Source: a virus. From it: 41,386 nucleotides of DNA. The translations under genes were made by a program, and so were the position numbers. Each line of letters starts with the position of its first letter. The stretch's first letter is position 1. This document shows positions 7,733 through 16,006 of the stretch, in pieces. The notes below the pieces were generated by a model, which worked only from the letters and a program-made list of their open reading frames with translations, did not search any database and was not told the origin of the DNA. The stretch lies in IMG/VR virus record IMGVR_UViG_3300033146_001021, positions 1 to 41,386 of that record; one strand, written 5' to 3'.

Positions 7733-8764
7733 ATGAATGATGTAATTATGAATGGACAAGTTCACGGTTCTGTAGGAGAAATCCTATTGCAAAATAACTT
7801 CGACCCTGGAGTTTTAAGACCTTGGATTTCGGATAAAGATGGTAAATTCTATATCACTAATAGCAAAGGGAAAAATATCCTTTGTAATAGTGCTACTCTT
7901 CGTAAAGATGAATGGATTTATCTTGATACTGAATTAGTAGAATCTGCAAAGGCAGTTCTAAATGGTGTTCAAGATTTACTTTCTTTAGGATTATCTTTAG
8001 ATATTGATGGAATGAGTAATACAATTATTCAAAGTCAAACAGTATCAGACTTCGGTCCTGCTAAATTTAGCATTGATGCTGAAACAGTTGATTCTAATGA
8101 TAGAGCTGAATACGGGCTATCTACAATGCCTTTACCAATAGCACATAAAGGATTTAACTTAAATCTTCGTGTTCTTAATATGAGCAGAAAGACTGGTACT
8201 CCTTTAGATACTACACAGGTCAATATGTGCGGTACTGTAATTGGCGAACTTATTGAATCTACCTATTTTATGGGTTCTAATTTCAAATACGGTGGCGGTC
8301 AAGTTTATGGTTTAACAACACACCCTGATAGAGGCACTTTAACTCTCACAGGAGATTGGATGAACCTAACTGGTGAGCAAATCCTTAAAGATGTTCAACG
8401 TATGATAGCGTTACAAATTGCTAATGGATTTAACTCAGCATTTTACCTATATATTCCTACAGTTTGGAATGGTAAACTTGATTCTGATTATAAGTCAGGT
8501 TCTGATATTACTATCAGAGAACGTATAATGAAACTTGATAACATTGGAGCTATCAAAATTTCTGATAAACTAGAAGCTGGTAATGTTTCTCTAGTTAATA
8601 TGGAAAAACGTACAGTTCGAGTTATCAATGGATTAAATCTTCAGAACCTTGAATGGGAATCTAAAGGTGGAATGTTGAAACATTACAAATCACTTGCAAT
8701 TCAAGTTCCTGAAATTCGCTCAGACTTCCGCAAAAAATGCGGTGTAGTTCACGGAAAAGTATAA
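7733..8764 (+). CDS. Major capsid protein, HK97 fold
   Basis: 343 aa. Main shell protein. The central segment PLPIAHKGFNLNLRVLNM and then SRKTGTPLDTTQ matches the encapsulin-related branch of HK97-fold capsid proteins, where a proline/His-Lys strand precedes an Arg-rich helix. A following YGLTTHPDRGTLTLTGDW loop is also characteristic. TAGGAGGAAATT gives a strong SD, fitting high expression. No extra N-terminal delta domain is apparent, consistent with a separate scaffold upstream. The gene is followed by a weak terminator-like hairpin. Confidence 0.85.
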   Translation: MNDVIMNGQVHGSVGEILLQNNFDPGVLRPWISDKDGKFYITNSKGKNILCNSATLRKDEWIYLDTELVESAKAVLNGVQDLLSLGLSLDIDGMSNTIIQSQTVSDFGPAKFSIDAETVDSNDRAEYGLSTMPLPIAHKGFNLNLRVLNMSRKTGTPLDTTQVNMCGTVIGELIESTYFMGSNFKYGGGQVYGLTTHPDRGTLTLTGDWMNLTGEQILKDVQRMIALQIANGFNSAFYLYIPTVWNGKLDSDYKSGSDITIRERIMKLDNIGAIKISDKLEAGNVSLVNMEKRTVRVINGLNLQNLEWESKGGMLKHYKSLAIQVPEIRSDFRKKCGVVHGKV

Positions 8765-8798
8765 TATATAATCTGTTGTTCCCCTACAAGCTAGTTTT

Positions 8799-8826
8799 AA
8801 GGTTCTAGTAATCAAAAACCTTTTTT
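8799..8826 (+). terminator. Weak intrinsic terminator after major capsid gene
   Basis: AAGGTT (8799-8804) pairs with AACCTT (8817-8822) across a 12-base loop and is followed by four more T. The short stem suggests partial termination, which would set the high capsid-to-downstream expression ratio. Confidence 0.4.
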
Positions 8827-8852
8827 ATATATAAAATAGGAGAAATTTTAAA

Positions 8853-9107
8853 ATGAAATTTAAACTTTTAGCTGGTTTATGCGAAATCAATAAAAAAATA
8901 TGTTCGGCAGGAGATATTGTTGAATCTGATGAGAACTTGATTAAAAAATTTGGTTCTGAAAAATTTGAATTGATAATTGAAGAAGAGATAGAAGCTCCTG
9001 AAGAAGAAACTGAAACAGAAGAAACTGAAGAGATAGAAGCTCCTGAAGAAGAAACTGAAGAAGCTCCAAAGAAGCAAAAAAGACGTAATAGGAGAAGAAA
9101 TAACTAA
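8853..9107 (+). CDS. Small acidic protein with basic tail, head-region
   Basis: 84 aa. Residues 1-43 are a compact domain beginning MKFKLLAGLCEINKKICSAG. A Glu/Thr/Pro-rich acidic stretch with a duplicated 11-residue unit (EEIEAPEEETE) follows, and the C-terminus is strongly basic (KKQKRRNRRRNN). The DNA repeat is a 33-mer at 8982-9014 and 9027-9059. Small proteins of this layout occur between capsid and connector genes in siphophages. The function is not recognised. It shares the TAATG overlap with the next gene. Confidence 0.6.
   Translation: MKFKLLAGLCEINKKICSAGDIVESDENLIKKFGSEKFELIIEEEIEAPEEETETEETEEIEAPEEETEEAPKKQKRRNRRRNN
8982..9059 (+). repeat. In-frame 33-bp direct repeat with 45-bp period
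   Basis: An identical 33-base segment occurs at 8982-9014 and 9027-9059, encoding EEIEAPEEETE twice within the small acidic protein. It keeps the reading frame, so copy-number change would lengthen or shorten the acidic linker without breaking the gene. Confidence 0.85.
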
Positions 9108-9463
9108 TGGCTAATAGAGTAACATCTGATGAGGTTAAAGAAATCTTTCCTTTACCTGATAGTGTAGATTTGACAGTTTATTGTGATTCTGCACACCTAA
9201 TAGTAGAACAGCATTTAGGAAATGATGGCTTGTCTGAAGATTTACTTAAAGAGATTGAACGTTGGTTATCTGCACATTTAGCTTCTTCTACATATTCAGT
9301 TAATTCAAAAGAAAGTGTAGGAGAAGTCTCAATCACAAAACAAGGAAAATGGGGTTTAGGATTAGATTCTACAGATTACGGACAAAAGGTTAAATTACTT
9401 GACCCTACAGGTAAATTAGATAAAATAAGTGAAAATCAAAAAATATTATTTGAGGTACTATAA
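9107..9463 (+). CDS. Head-tail connector / head completion protein (putative)
   Basis: 118 aa. Mostly helical: the N-terminal RVTSDEVKEIFPLPDSVD followed by an acidic helix and IERWLSAHLAS matches DUF4054/gp6-like adaptor proteins, which add a ring below the portal. Start and stop overlap both neighbours by one base (TAATG at each end), indicating translational coupling. Its partner connectors lie 6 kb downstream (15667 onward), separated by a fibre and lysis cassette. This is unusual. Confidence 0.65.
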   Translation: MANRVTSDEVKEIFPLPDSVDLTVYCDSAHLIVEQHLGNDGLSEDLLKEIERWLSAHLASSTYSVNSKESVGEVSITKQGKWGLGLDSTDYGQKVKLLDPTGKLDKISENQKILFEVL

Positions 9464-9777
9464 TGAATGATTTATATTTAGTTGATATTACAATAAGTTC
9501 AGCCCCTCCAGCAGATGGAATATGGAGTGATTCTATATTCCCAGGAATGGATAATTCTGATGGATTTGCTAATGTTTCTATAGTCGGAACTTTCGCTGGT
9601 AAAGTTACAATTCAAAGAAGTATAGATGAAGAAGCTACTTGGAATGATGTTGATTATTTTACTGCTCCTGAAGAAATTGATATTATAGATAGAATGAGAA
9701 ATACAGCTTATAGAATAGGAATGAAAGAGGGTGATTTCTCTTCGGGTTCTGTTACAGCTACCATTAAAAAAGATTAA
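9463..9777 (+). CDS. Small beta-rich virion protein (putative)
   Basis: 104 aa. Not assigned to a family. The pattern NVSIVGTFAGKVTIQRS, DEEATWNDV and AYRIGMKEGDFSSGSVTATIKK is that of a small beta-sandwich of the kind used in phage virions as a per-copy surface domain (TFxGxVxIQRSxDxxxTW type). It is coupled to the connector gene by TAATG and lies directly before a large fibre gene. It may be a head-surface or fibre-anchoring protein. Confidence 0.5.
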   Translation: MNDLYLVDITISSAPPADGIWSDSIFPGMDNSDGFANVSIVGTFAGKVTIQRSIDEEATWNDVDYFTAPEEIDIIDRMRNTAYRIGMKEGDFSSGSVTATIKKD

Positions 9778-9790
9778 GAGAGGTGTTCAA

Positions 9791-11800
9791 ATGTTAGATA
9801 ATCCTTTAAAATATAGAAGTTCTAAAGTTCCAGGTCCTCACAGAATACCAGTTGCTAAATCTGATGGGAAATTAGACCCTGCTTGGATAGATGGAGGAGT
9901 TCCAGGAACACCTGTTAATTTTGATGATCTGAATGATGTAACAATAACAAATCCGCAAAATAATGATATTCCTGCTTTTAATTCTGCTCTAGGTATTTGG
10001 GAAAATAAACCAATTCCTTTGCCTAATAATGTCCCTAAAGGAGATTATATAGTTGCAAATGATTTAGCTATCAATGTCGGTCAATATCTTCTTATTGCTA
10101 CTATTCCACAACATACAAGTATGAAAGGTAATATCAAGATAATTTCTGATTACTATGAACCTACAGTTAATATCAATATTGGTAACTGTTGGGATTATAC
10201 TGATATTGATTTTACTATTGCTCAATATCAAGGTAATCCTAATCCTCAATTTGATAAACTTATTATAACTAAAAATGCTACATCTAAACTTGTCAGAGTT
10301 TATTTACGTCTAGCAGAAAAACACGACCCTGCTGATACTATCACAGTAAATTCAAGTGCTATTGTAACAGGTTCGGCTGAACTAAATGCTTATGTATCTG
10401 ATAATATGATTGCACCACTTGAATATGATGTTGATATAGATAATACTAGATTCCGTTATTCAAATATTGGTGCGTTGGATTCTCTAAAATATAGAGATTA
10501 TAATAAATATAAAACAAATGACTTTTGTTCTTATGGTGGTTCTCTTTATAAGTCTTTAGTAGATGATAATAAAGGAAATACACCTGATAGTTCTCCTACA
10601 CAATGGAGTATCTATAGTGAGGGTAATGGTGGTAATTCTGTTCAATATGATATAGTTGTTACTAATTATGCTGAATTGAAAAGTGCTTGTGAAGATGGTT
10701 CATATAGAACAATTTTATGTAGAAATGGAACTTATACTTGGACTGATAATATAGAAACTGCAATCACAGTTCACGAAAACGTGGAACTTATTATTGGAGA
10801 AAGTATTACAGGAGTTATATTTGATGTAAATATGTCTAATCTAGGAGATATGATTACAGCAATTCAATTACACGCTTTTTGTGAATTGAGTACATTCTCT
10901 TTAACTGGTGTAATTCAAATTACTGATTTATCTGCTCAATATCACGGAGTTATTCAAGGAGCTTTTGCAGGAGACGAAAATCCAGCCTTTGCACCTATTT
11001 ATTCAGTTGTTAGGAGAATGTATGTCCCTGCTATCACAAATGCAGTTACAAATCTAAATACTTATAACTCAATAATTGCAAATGCCTCTGTTAGAGATTC
11101 ATTACTTTTTACTGATTATGCTATTGGAGGTCTTGTCTACTGTAAAAGAGTTCATAATGTAACAATTAGAAAGCCTCAAAGAGGATTTAGTGCCTGTTAT
11201 GGTATTTCAGGTTGTTCAGCAGGTTCAGACCCTAATAATTCTAATGAACAAAGATTTGGTTATCCATATCTTAGTTGTAATGATGTAGCAAGTTGTGAAG
11301 CTATTTATGCTAATACTGGATTCTATGGTTGTGATGGAGTCTCCTCTTGTTATGTTTATGCTTGCGTATATTGCTATAGAGGCGGTTCTGATTTTGTTGC
11401 TTGTAGAACAAATGGTGGAGATTATGGATTTGAGGGTTGTATTGGAGTTGATGAAGATTCTTGTGTTACTTCTGCTACTACTCACTATAGGAGTTGTTCT
11501 TTCAGGAGAGAAAGTCGGTCTGATACAGATAATACTGCTATAGGTGAATTTAATTTTAATGATATTGCTAGTGGCAAACATAGAGTTTATACTTTACCTG
11601 ATAAAGATGGTAAAGTATGTATCAAAAGAACTGAAATTAGTGATGGAGATATAGCAAATCTTAAAGCCTTTACAGTAGACCCTAATAATTCTGATTTATT
11701 AGACCACGATTTATTTATACTAGATATAGATGCAGATTCTAAAAAATTGATTTACTTTGATGGAACAGATAGATTTTCCGTTGAATTAACTAAGGAGTAA
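9791..11800 (+). CDS. Tail or head fibre with CBM-like and Cys-rich beta-helix domains
   Basis: 669 aa. The N-terminus has the collagen-like/fibre attachment style PGPHRIPVAKSDGKLDPAWI. In the middle, YNKYKTNDFCSYGGSLYKSL and a Pro/Trp ending resemble a carbohydrate-binding module of the CBM5/12 type. A long right-handed beta-helix follows, with repeated Gly-Tyr/Phe-Cys rungs between about residues 465 and 565 (SACYGISGCSAG, NTGFYGCDGVSSCYVYACVY, YGFEGCIGV), a feature of receptor-binding phage fibres. ATG 9791 is preferred because GAGAGGTG lies just upstream. Whether it is on head or tail is unknown. Confidence 0.7.
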   Translation: MLDNPLKYRSSKVPGPHRIPVAKSDGKLDPAWIDGGVPGTPVNFDDLNDVTITNPQNNDIPAFNSALGIWENKPIPLPNNVPKGDYIVANDLAINVGQYLLIATIPQHTSMKGNIKIISDYYEPTVNINIGNCWDYTDIDFTIAQYQGNPNPQFDKLIITKNATSKLVRVYLRLAEKHDPADTITVNSSAIVTGSAELNAYVSDNMIAPLEYDVDIDNTRFRYSNIGALDSLKYRDYNKYKTNDFCSYGGSLYKSLVDDNKGNTPDSSPTQWSIYSEGNGGNSVQYDIVVTNYAELKSACEDGSYRTILCRNGTYTWTDNIETAITVHENVELIIGESITGVIFDVNMSNLGDMITAIQLHAFCELSTFSLTGVIQITDLSAQYHGVIQGAFAGDENPAFAPIYSVVRRMYVPAITNAVTNLNTYNSIIANASVRDSLLFTDYAIGGLVYCKRVHNVTIRKPQRGFSACYGISGCSAGSDPNNSNEQRFGYPYLSCNDVASCEAIYANTGFYGCDGVSSCYVYACVYCYRGGSDFVACRTNGGDYGFEGCIGVDEDSCVTSATTHYRSCSFRRESRSDTDNTAIGEFNFNDIASGKHRVYTLPDKDGKVCIKRTEISDGDIANLKAFTVDPNNSDLLDHDLFILDIDADSKKLIYFDGTDRFSVELTKE

Positions 11801-11804
11801 TAAA

Positions 11805-12245
11805 ATGAGCGGACATAGCAAAAAACACGGATTTGGAGATCAAGAGAATCACGAACCTACAACTATGGCAGAACTAAATAATCTTATTAGTGATGATAAT
11901 GTGGCTGGTGATGGAACTGTAGTACATAAAACTGGAAATGAAAGTATAGCAGGAGAAAAAACATTTGAAGATGCTATAACATTATTGAGTAATATAATGA
12001 CTGCATTGCCAGGAATCAGAAACCTAATTGCTACAAATAATGGACAATTACAATCTACTTCAATCAGTATTGAGGACGCTCCTGGGGCTGGTTCTATATT
12101 TAATTTCTTGATATATGATGCTGACCCTGATGTTGCTGATTTGAAAGTTGGAGATTTATGGTTGAGTAGAAATGGTGGTAGTGATTTATTTATGAAATTA
12201 TGGGATGGAACTCAGAAATATTCAATGCAATTACCCGTGGAGTAA
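11805..12245 (+). CDS. Fibre-associated virion protein (putative)
   Basis: 146 aa, four bases after the fibre gene. The N-terminus is SGHSKKHGFGDQENHEP, His-rich. The middle GDGTVVHKTGNESIAGEKTF is typical of phage fibre linker sequences (VHxTGNExIxGxKTF). The C-terminus LKVGDLWLSRNGGSDLFMKLWDG resembles the small beta domain that ends many fibre proteins. It probably belongs to the same fibre as a shorter subunit or exchangeable tip. Its exact role is unknown. Confidence 0.6.
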   Translation: MSGHSKKHGFGDQENHEPTTMAELNNLISDDNVAGDGTVVHKTGNESIAGEKTFEDAITLLSNIMTALPGIRNLIATNNGQLQSTSISIEDAPGAGSIFNFLIYDADPDVADLKVGDLWLSRNGGSDLFMKLWDGTQKYSMQLPVE

Positions 12246-12248
12246 ATT

Positions 12249-13586
12249 ATGCACAGGTTGAATGAAAATAATAGTAGATTTATTGTAGGTGATAATCGTA
12301 TCATTGATAATAACAATGTTATGACTATGATTATTGATACTACATATAGAGCAGGAGAGGAAAATTATACAGATGAGTATTCTGTTAATATTCCACTCAA
12401 TACTGATACACACCCTCCTACATCAAACGTAATTTATTGGGGAGATAATACTTGGAATGATTTAACTGGTTTGGACTATAGTGGAATTATACATACATAC
12501 GATACACCTGGAACTTATATAGTAAAAGTATTTGGAGAAATAGCTGGTTTTGGTTATTCTGAGTCTGATATTGATAGAGAGAAACTTAGAGTTGTTTTAT
12601 CTTGGGGGACTTGTAGTCTATCAGGGTTTGCAGGATTTGCTCACGCAAAAACTCTTATTGTTAGTGATATGGCAGGAACATTGAAATTTAGACACTCTTA
12701 TTCAGGAGAATTAACTTTCTATAATACACCTGATTTAAAACGTTTAGACGTGTGGAATTGGGACTATTCAATGATAGATAGATTGAAAGGTACTTTTGAG
12801 GCGAGTGGTATTGAGATACTAAATGGTTTTCAAATTCCTGATAATATAAATTCTTTAGAACATTGCTTTAATGGTTGTGATGATTTAGACTGTGATTTTT
12901 CATTATTAAAAGTAACAAATGTTACTAATATGAAAAACTTTTTTACTAATCAAAATAGTGCTACAGGAGAATATTCTTTACAACCAACTAATTATGATAT
13001 TTTGTTAAATTCAATTTATAATAATATACACCAAATAAATGTAGAATTGAGAGTAGATACTTATTTCACAAATGGTGGTAAAACGTCTCACGATGGTTTA
13101 ATTTCAGATGGTTGGACTATTACTGATTACGGAGAACAGACTGTAACGACTGAAACATATATCACAGGAATTATTAAAGAAGATAAATGGGCTATATTCG
13201 GAGATGCTCTAGGTTATAGTACAGATGTTATTCATAATCAAGCAAGTCAAATGACTTTATCAGGACAACCTGTTATGAGTTATATGGATTCAGAAGCAGG
13301 AATACACGAACTTATAGAAGATACAAACCAAAACAAATATCCTTTCTTTTGGTATGTAGGTTCTAGTAATGATATAGATGATATAGTTACTTTGTTTAAT
13401 GATTTATCAGAAAATTCTGTAACGTATTCTGTTATTAATGGATTAGATAGTGCAATACCTCTAACAGATAAAATGATAGACACATTGCCAAGTAGTGAGC
13501 CTGCTTATGTTATCTTAATGGATAAATTAAATAATACTGTTAAGAAAACAGAAGATCAATTAAGAAATGAGGGTTGGTTTGTTTAA
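12249..13586 (+). CDS. PKD plus BspA/DUF285-like surface protein
   Basis: 445 aa. Residues about 38-95 have a PKD-like pattern: YWGDNTWND ... IIHTYDTPGTYIVKV. A leucine-rich BspA/DUF285-like part follows, with LEHCFNGCDDLDCDFS and KVTNVTNMKNFF. It closes with the signature NYDILLNSIYNN ... DGWTITDYGE that ends BspA-type repeats in bacterial surface proteins. The last 150 residues are unassigned. Such domains bind host or mucus components on bacteria; in a phage they would be exposed on the virion as an adhesive or decoy. TGGAG precedes ATG 12249, overlapping the upstream gene's end. Confidence 0.65.
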   Translation: MHRLNENNSRFIVGDNRIIDNNNVMTMIIDTTYRAGEENYTDEYSVNIPLNTDTHPPTSNVIYWGDNTWNDLTGLDYSGIIHTYDTPGTYIVKVFGEIAGFGYSESDIDREKLRVVLSWGTCSLSGFAGFAHAKTLIVSDMAGTLKFRHSYSGELTFYNTPDLKRLDVWNWDYSMIDRLKGTFEASGIEILNGFQIPDNINSLEHCFNGCDDLDCDFSLLKVTNVTNMKNFFTNQNSATGEYSLQPTNYDILLNSIYNNIHQINVELRVDTYFTNGGKTSHDGLISDGWTITDYGEQTVTTETYITGIIKEDKWAIFGDALGYSTDVIHNQASQMTLSGQPVMSYMDSEAGIHELIEDTNQNKYPFFWYVGSSNDIDDIVTLFNDLSENSVTYSVINGLDSAIPLTDKMIDTLPSSEPAYVILMDKLNNTVKKTEDQLRNEGWFV

Positions 13587-13602
13587 AAAAGGAGGAATGA
13601 GA

Positions 13603-14462
13603 ATGAGTTTTTTTAATTTTAAAAAGAAAAAAAAGGAGGCTAAAATGCCAGCAGAAAACACAAATCTCCTCTATATTCTACAGGTAATTCTAAAATAGGT
13701 TATGCTGTAAATGAATGTGTTGCAAAGCATATTAAAATAAATTGGAGAGGATTTAATGATGCTCTTGAAACTTTTGCTATTACTCGTAATGGTGAGCCAG
13801 TTGAATTTATTACTATTGATGGTGCAAGTGGAACAAAATGTATGGAAATCAAAGAAGAATTTTGCGAGTGTGATATTCTTAATGTGATTTCTTTTGGAAA
13901 ACCTGTAGATGTAGATAAACCTATTTCTCCTGCTGGTTGTTTAACTGTATCTGTATGGATTGAACCTAAATGCAAGATTCAATTTCATAGAGAGGGAGAT
14001 GGAATCATAGAAGCTATAGATACTTCAGGAAATACAGATTTAACTGCTCCATTGACTTGGGTTACAAGAACTCTTGATTCAGTTAGATTGAATACTTTGC
14101 CAGCATTTATGCAATTTATTGATTCAGAAGATTGTATAGAGCTAAAAAATGGTATCTATAAAATCAACTATCAATCAGGTGTTTTATTTGATCAATCAGT
14201 TAATATTGGTTATGAAGTCAAATTGCAAGAATCTATTGATGGTGGTGCTTGGGTTGATATTCCTCAATCAGGTTCAGTTGATTATGCTCTAGGAGTTGGT
14301 GGTAACGTTGATGCAGGAAGAACTTTGACTTATGAAGTTGTTAGAGGCTCAAAAGCTAAACTTCGTATTCAAGAAAAAATAACTGCTGATACATCTATTC
14401 AATCAGGTGGAGCTGGTGCAGGAATCGTTATTGAGAGAATCAAAAACTCAATAGACCTATAA
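13603..14462 (+). pseudogene. Frameshifted head-fibre-like gene
   Basis: Frame A starts at ATG 13603 (GGAGG seven bases upstream) with an in-frame ATG at 13645 (GGAGG five bases upstream) and stops at TAG 13696-13698. The -1 frame is open from 13644 to the TAA at 14460-14462 and has no credible start before 13842. Adding one base near 13665 joins them into 286 aa reading MPAENTN-SPLYSTGNSKIGYAV. So a single-base deletion (real or from sequencing) is likely. The body has ITRNGEPVEFITIDGASGT and a C-terminal jelly-roll-like part (YEVKLQESIDGGAW, RIKNSIDL). It is followed by a strong terminator. It looks like a trimeric fibre subunit. Confidence 0.7.
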
Positions 14463-14481
14463 CAGTTTGAAATGATGATAC

Positions 14482-14524
14482 ACCCCCTAAGCCTATCAAA
14501 GAAGCTCAAATCTTGGGGGTTTTT
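14482..14524 (+). terminator. Intrinsic terminator
   Basis: ACCCCC-T-AAG (14482-14491) pairs with CTTGGGGGT (14512-14520) with one bulged T, followed by TTTTT. It is GC-rich compared with its surroundings. It ends the head/fibre transcription unit. Confidence 0.85.
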
Positions 14525-14549
14525 CTAAATTTATTAAGGAGATTTAAAA

Positions 14550-14774
14550 ATGGGTTTGTTCATAAAAGATAACTTTCTAAATATTGTTTTATCTGCCTTG
14601 ATAGGTTTATCTGCTTATTTAGTCGAAAAAGTTATAACTCACGATACAAAGTTGGTAATGATTGAAAAAGATTTATCAGATATAAAAAACAACCAAGAAG
14701 AAATAATAAAATTACTATTACAGGGTAAAATTTCTTGTGATGTTTATGATTTTAAAGGAATGAAATTAAAATGA
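14550..14774 (+). CDS. Small membrane protein with coiled coil (holin or inner spanin candidate)
   Basis: 74 aa. One hydrophobic segment at residues 9-29 (FLNIVLSALIGLSAYLVEKV) is followed by a heptad-rich helix (KLVMIEKDLSDIKNNQEEI). This layout fits an N-terminally anchored inner spanin or an XhlA/phage-type holin accessory. It overlaps the following lipoprotein gene by four bases (ATGA), as spanin pairs often do. It is the first gene after a strong terminator, so it may have its own promoter in the 14525-14545 stretch, but none was clear. Confidence 0.6.
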   Translation: MGLFIKDNFLNIVLSALIGLSAYLVEKVITHDTKLVMIEKDLSDIKNNQEEIIKLLLQGKISCDVYDFKGMKLK

Positions 14775-15148
14775 AACTTATAATATACTGTTTTTTATTG
14801 TTTCCATTGCTCTCAGGGTGCGTTTCTACAAAAACTGATACTCTTTATAGAGCTGATGGTAAAACAGTCTTAAAAGTCTCTAAAACGACTCAAACAGATA
14901 TAAACTCTTTGTTGATGGAAATGAAAGAAAAGAATATAGTTATGGGTGCAGAGGGAATTGGTTTAAGATTTGAGCTTTCTTTCTTAAATTCTGATACTTT
15001 TGTTCCTGCTTTTACCTGTTGGTTCTATAGCGGTAAAAAATATCATTTATCTTTTAAAAATGATAAAAATATACATAAAACAGTAAAATATTTAATGCAA
15101 AAGAAAAAAGTAGAGATGAATCCTAATGGCGTAAATGTAGAAAGATAA
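14771..15148 (+). CDS. Lipoprotein, outer-spanin candidate
   Basis: 125 aa. The N-terminus is a lipoprotein signal: MKLIIYCFLLFPLLSGC with lipobox LLSGC, lipidation at Cys17. The mature part (about 108 aa) has a short beta stretch and Lys-rich tail, without a recognised domain. With the upstream membrane/coiled-coil protein it could form an inner/outer membrane spanin pair that fuses membranes at lysis. This is larger than typical outer spanins. An immunity or superinfection-exclusion lipoprotein is the alternative. Confidence 0.65.
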   Translation: MKLIIYCFLLFPLLSGCVSTKTDTLYRADGKTVLKVSKTTQTDINSLLMEMKEKNIVMGAEGIGLRFELSFLNSDTFVPAFTCWFYSGKKYHLSFKNDKNIHKTVKYLMQKKKVEMNPNGVNVER

Positions 15149-15163
15149 AACAAAGAAAACAAA

Positions 15164-15670
15164 ATGAAAATTATATTTCAGGAATATGAAGAGAGTAGAA
15201 AGTATTTTAATCTTAATGATATTGCTAATGGAAAATTTAATACTAAAGCTGAATTTAGAGTATTAACTAAAAATTATGACTTCTATATTAAAGGTGTGAA
15301 ATTTACTATATTAAAAGGGTTTTGGTGGGATGGAGCTTCTATTCCTAGAGCTTGTAAAAGTATAGCAGGAGGTTCTTGGGATAGAGATATTTCTCCTGGA
15401 GGTCTAATCCACGATATTTTATATAATACTCAGATTTTTTTAAGATGCTTTTGTGATGATGTTTTATTTAATGTAAATAAACTAAATGATATGTCTTTTA
15501 TAAAAAATCATATCATATATCATTCTGTTAGGATTGGGGGTTGGGTTGCTTGGAATGACAAAGAGTTGACACATATAGACGGCTGTAGAAAGCATTTATT
15601 AATTAATGGTATGAAGTGTAATGATGTACTTCCTTTACCTGGGGTTTTTAATTTTGAGGATATAATATGA
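15164..15670 (+). CDS. DUF1353-like phage protein
   Basis: 168 aa. The core KGFWWDGASIPRAC, GGLIHDILYNT and a later CDDVLFNVNK match the DUF1353 family of phage proteins, whose invariant FxxDGASIPR, HD and acidic residues suggest a metal-dependent hydrolase-like site. Function is unknown experimentally. Such genes usually sit near lysis or tail genes. No peptidoglycan hydrolase is recognised in this window. This gene is a speculative candidate for a lysis-linked enzyme. Confidence 0.7.
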   Translation: MKIIFQEYEESRKYFNLNDIANGKFNTKAEFRVLTKNYDFYIKGVKFTILKGFWWDGASIPRACKSIAGGSWDRDISPGGLIHDILYNTQIFLRCFCDDVLFNVNKLNDMSFIKNHIIYHSVRIGGWVAWNDKELTHIDGCRKHLLINGMKCNDVLPLPGVFNFEDII

Positions 15671-15972
15671 TTACTGACATAATGTATAGAGAAGTTGTAA
15701 CAATAAAAGAAAAACTATCTACTTATACAGATGGAAAACCTGAGTTTGCATTACCTGTAGAGTTCTATGCTATAGAACTTCCTGTAACTTCTGATCTAAG
15801 AGATTCTTTTGGTAATGTAGACGTTTATACCGTTATCCAAGTAAAAACAGATAAGCAAATTCCTGTAAATTCTAAAATAGAACATCAAGGGAAAGAGTAT
15901 GATGTTAAAGGTTGTATAGTTTTAAAAAATACTTCTACTTTAGATATTATAGGTTGTAAATTAGCATTATAA
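15667..15972 (+). CDS. Head-tail connector or stopper protein (putative)
   Basis: 101 aa. Starts four bases inside the previous gene (ATGA). All-beta pattern: VVTIKEKLSTYTDGKPEF, VDVYTVIQVKTDKQIPVNS, EHQGKEYDVKGCIVLKN. This fits the small beta-barrel stopper (gpFII/gp16-like) that closes the capsid after packaging. The next genes, gp10-like and tail terminator-like, strengthen the placement. Confidence 0.55.
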   Translation: MITDIMYREVVTIKEKLSTYTDGKPEFALPVEFYAIELPVTSDLRDSFGNVDVYTVIQVKTDKQIPVNSKIEHQGKEYDVKGCIVLKNTSTLDIIGCKLAL

Positions 15973-16003
15973 TTATTTTTTATCGTTAAAATATGTATAT
16001 TAT
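15973..16003 (+). promoter_or_regulatory. Putative promoter before gp10-like gene (TATATTAT family)
   Basis: TTATTT (15973-15978), 17-bp spacer, TATATTAT (15996-16003). The arrangement is identical to the site at 861-891. The gene's ATG at 16007 is only four bases beyond, so transcripts starting here would skip or shorten that gene's leader. The element may instead serve the downstream tail genes. Confidence 0.3.
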
Positions 16004-16006
16004 CTT

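Noticed and set aside
13617-13645. Programmed frameshift on the poly-A run of the 13603 gene
   Set aside because: A -1 slip there would hit TAA at 13641-13643 in the new frame. The shift must occur later (13645-13695), and no canonical slippery heptamer is seen in that stretch.
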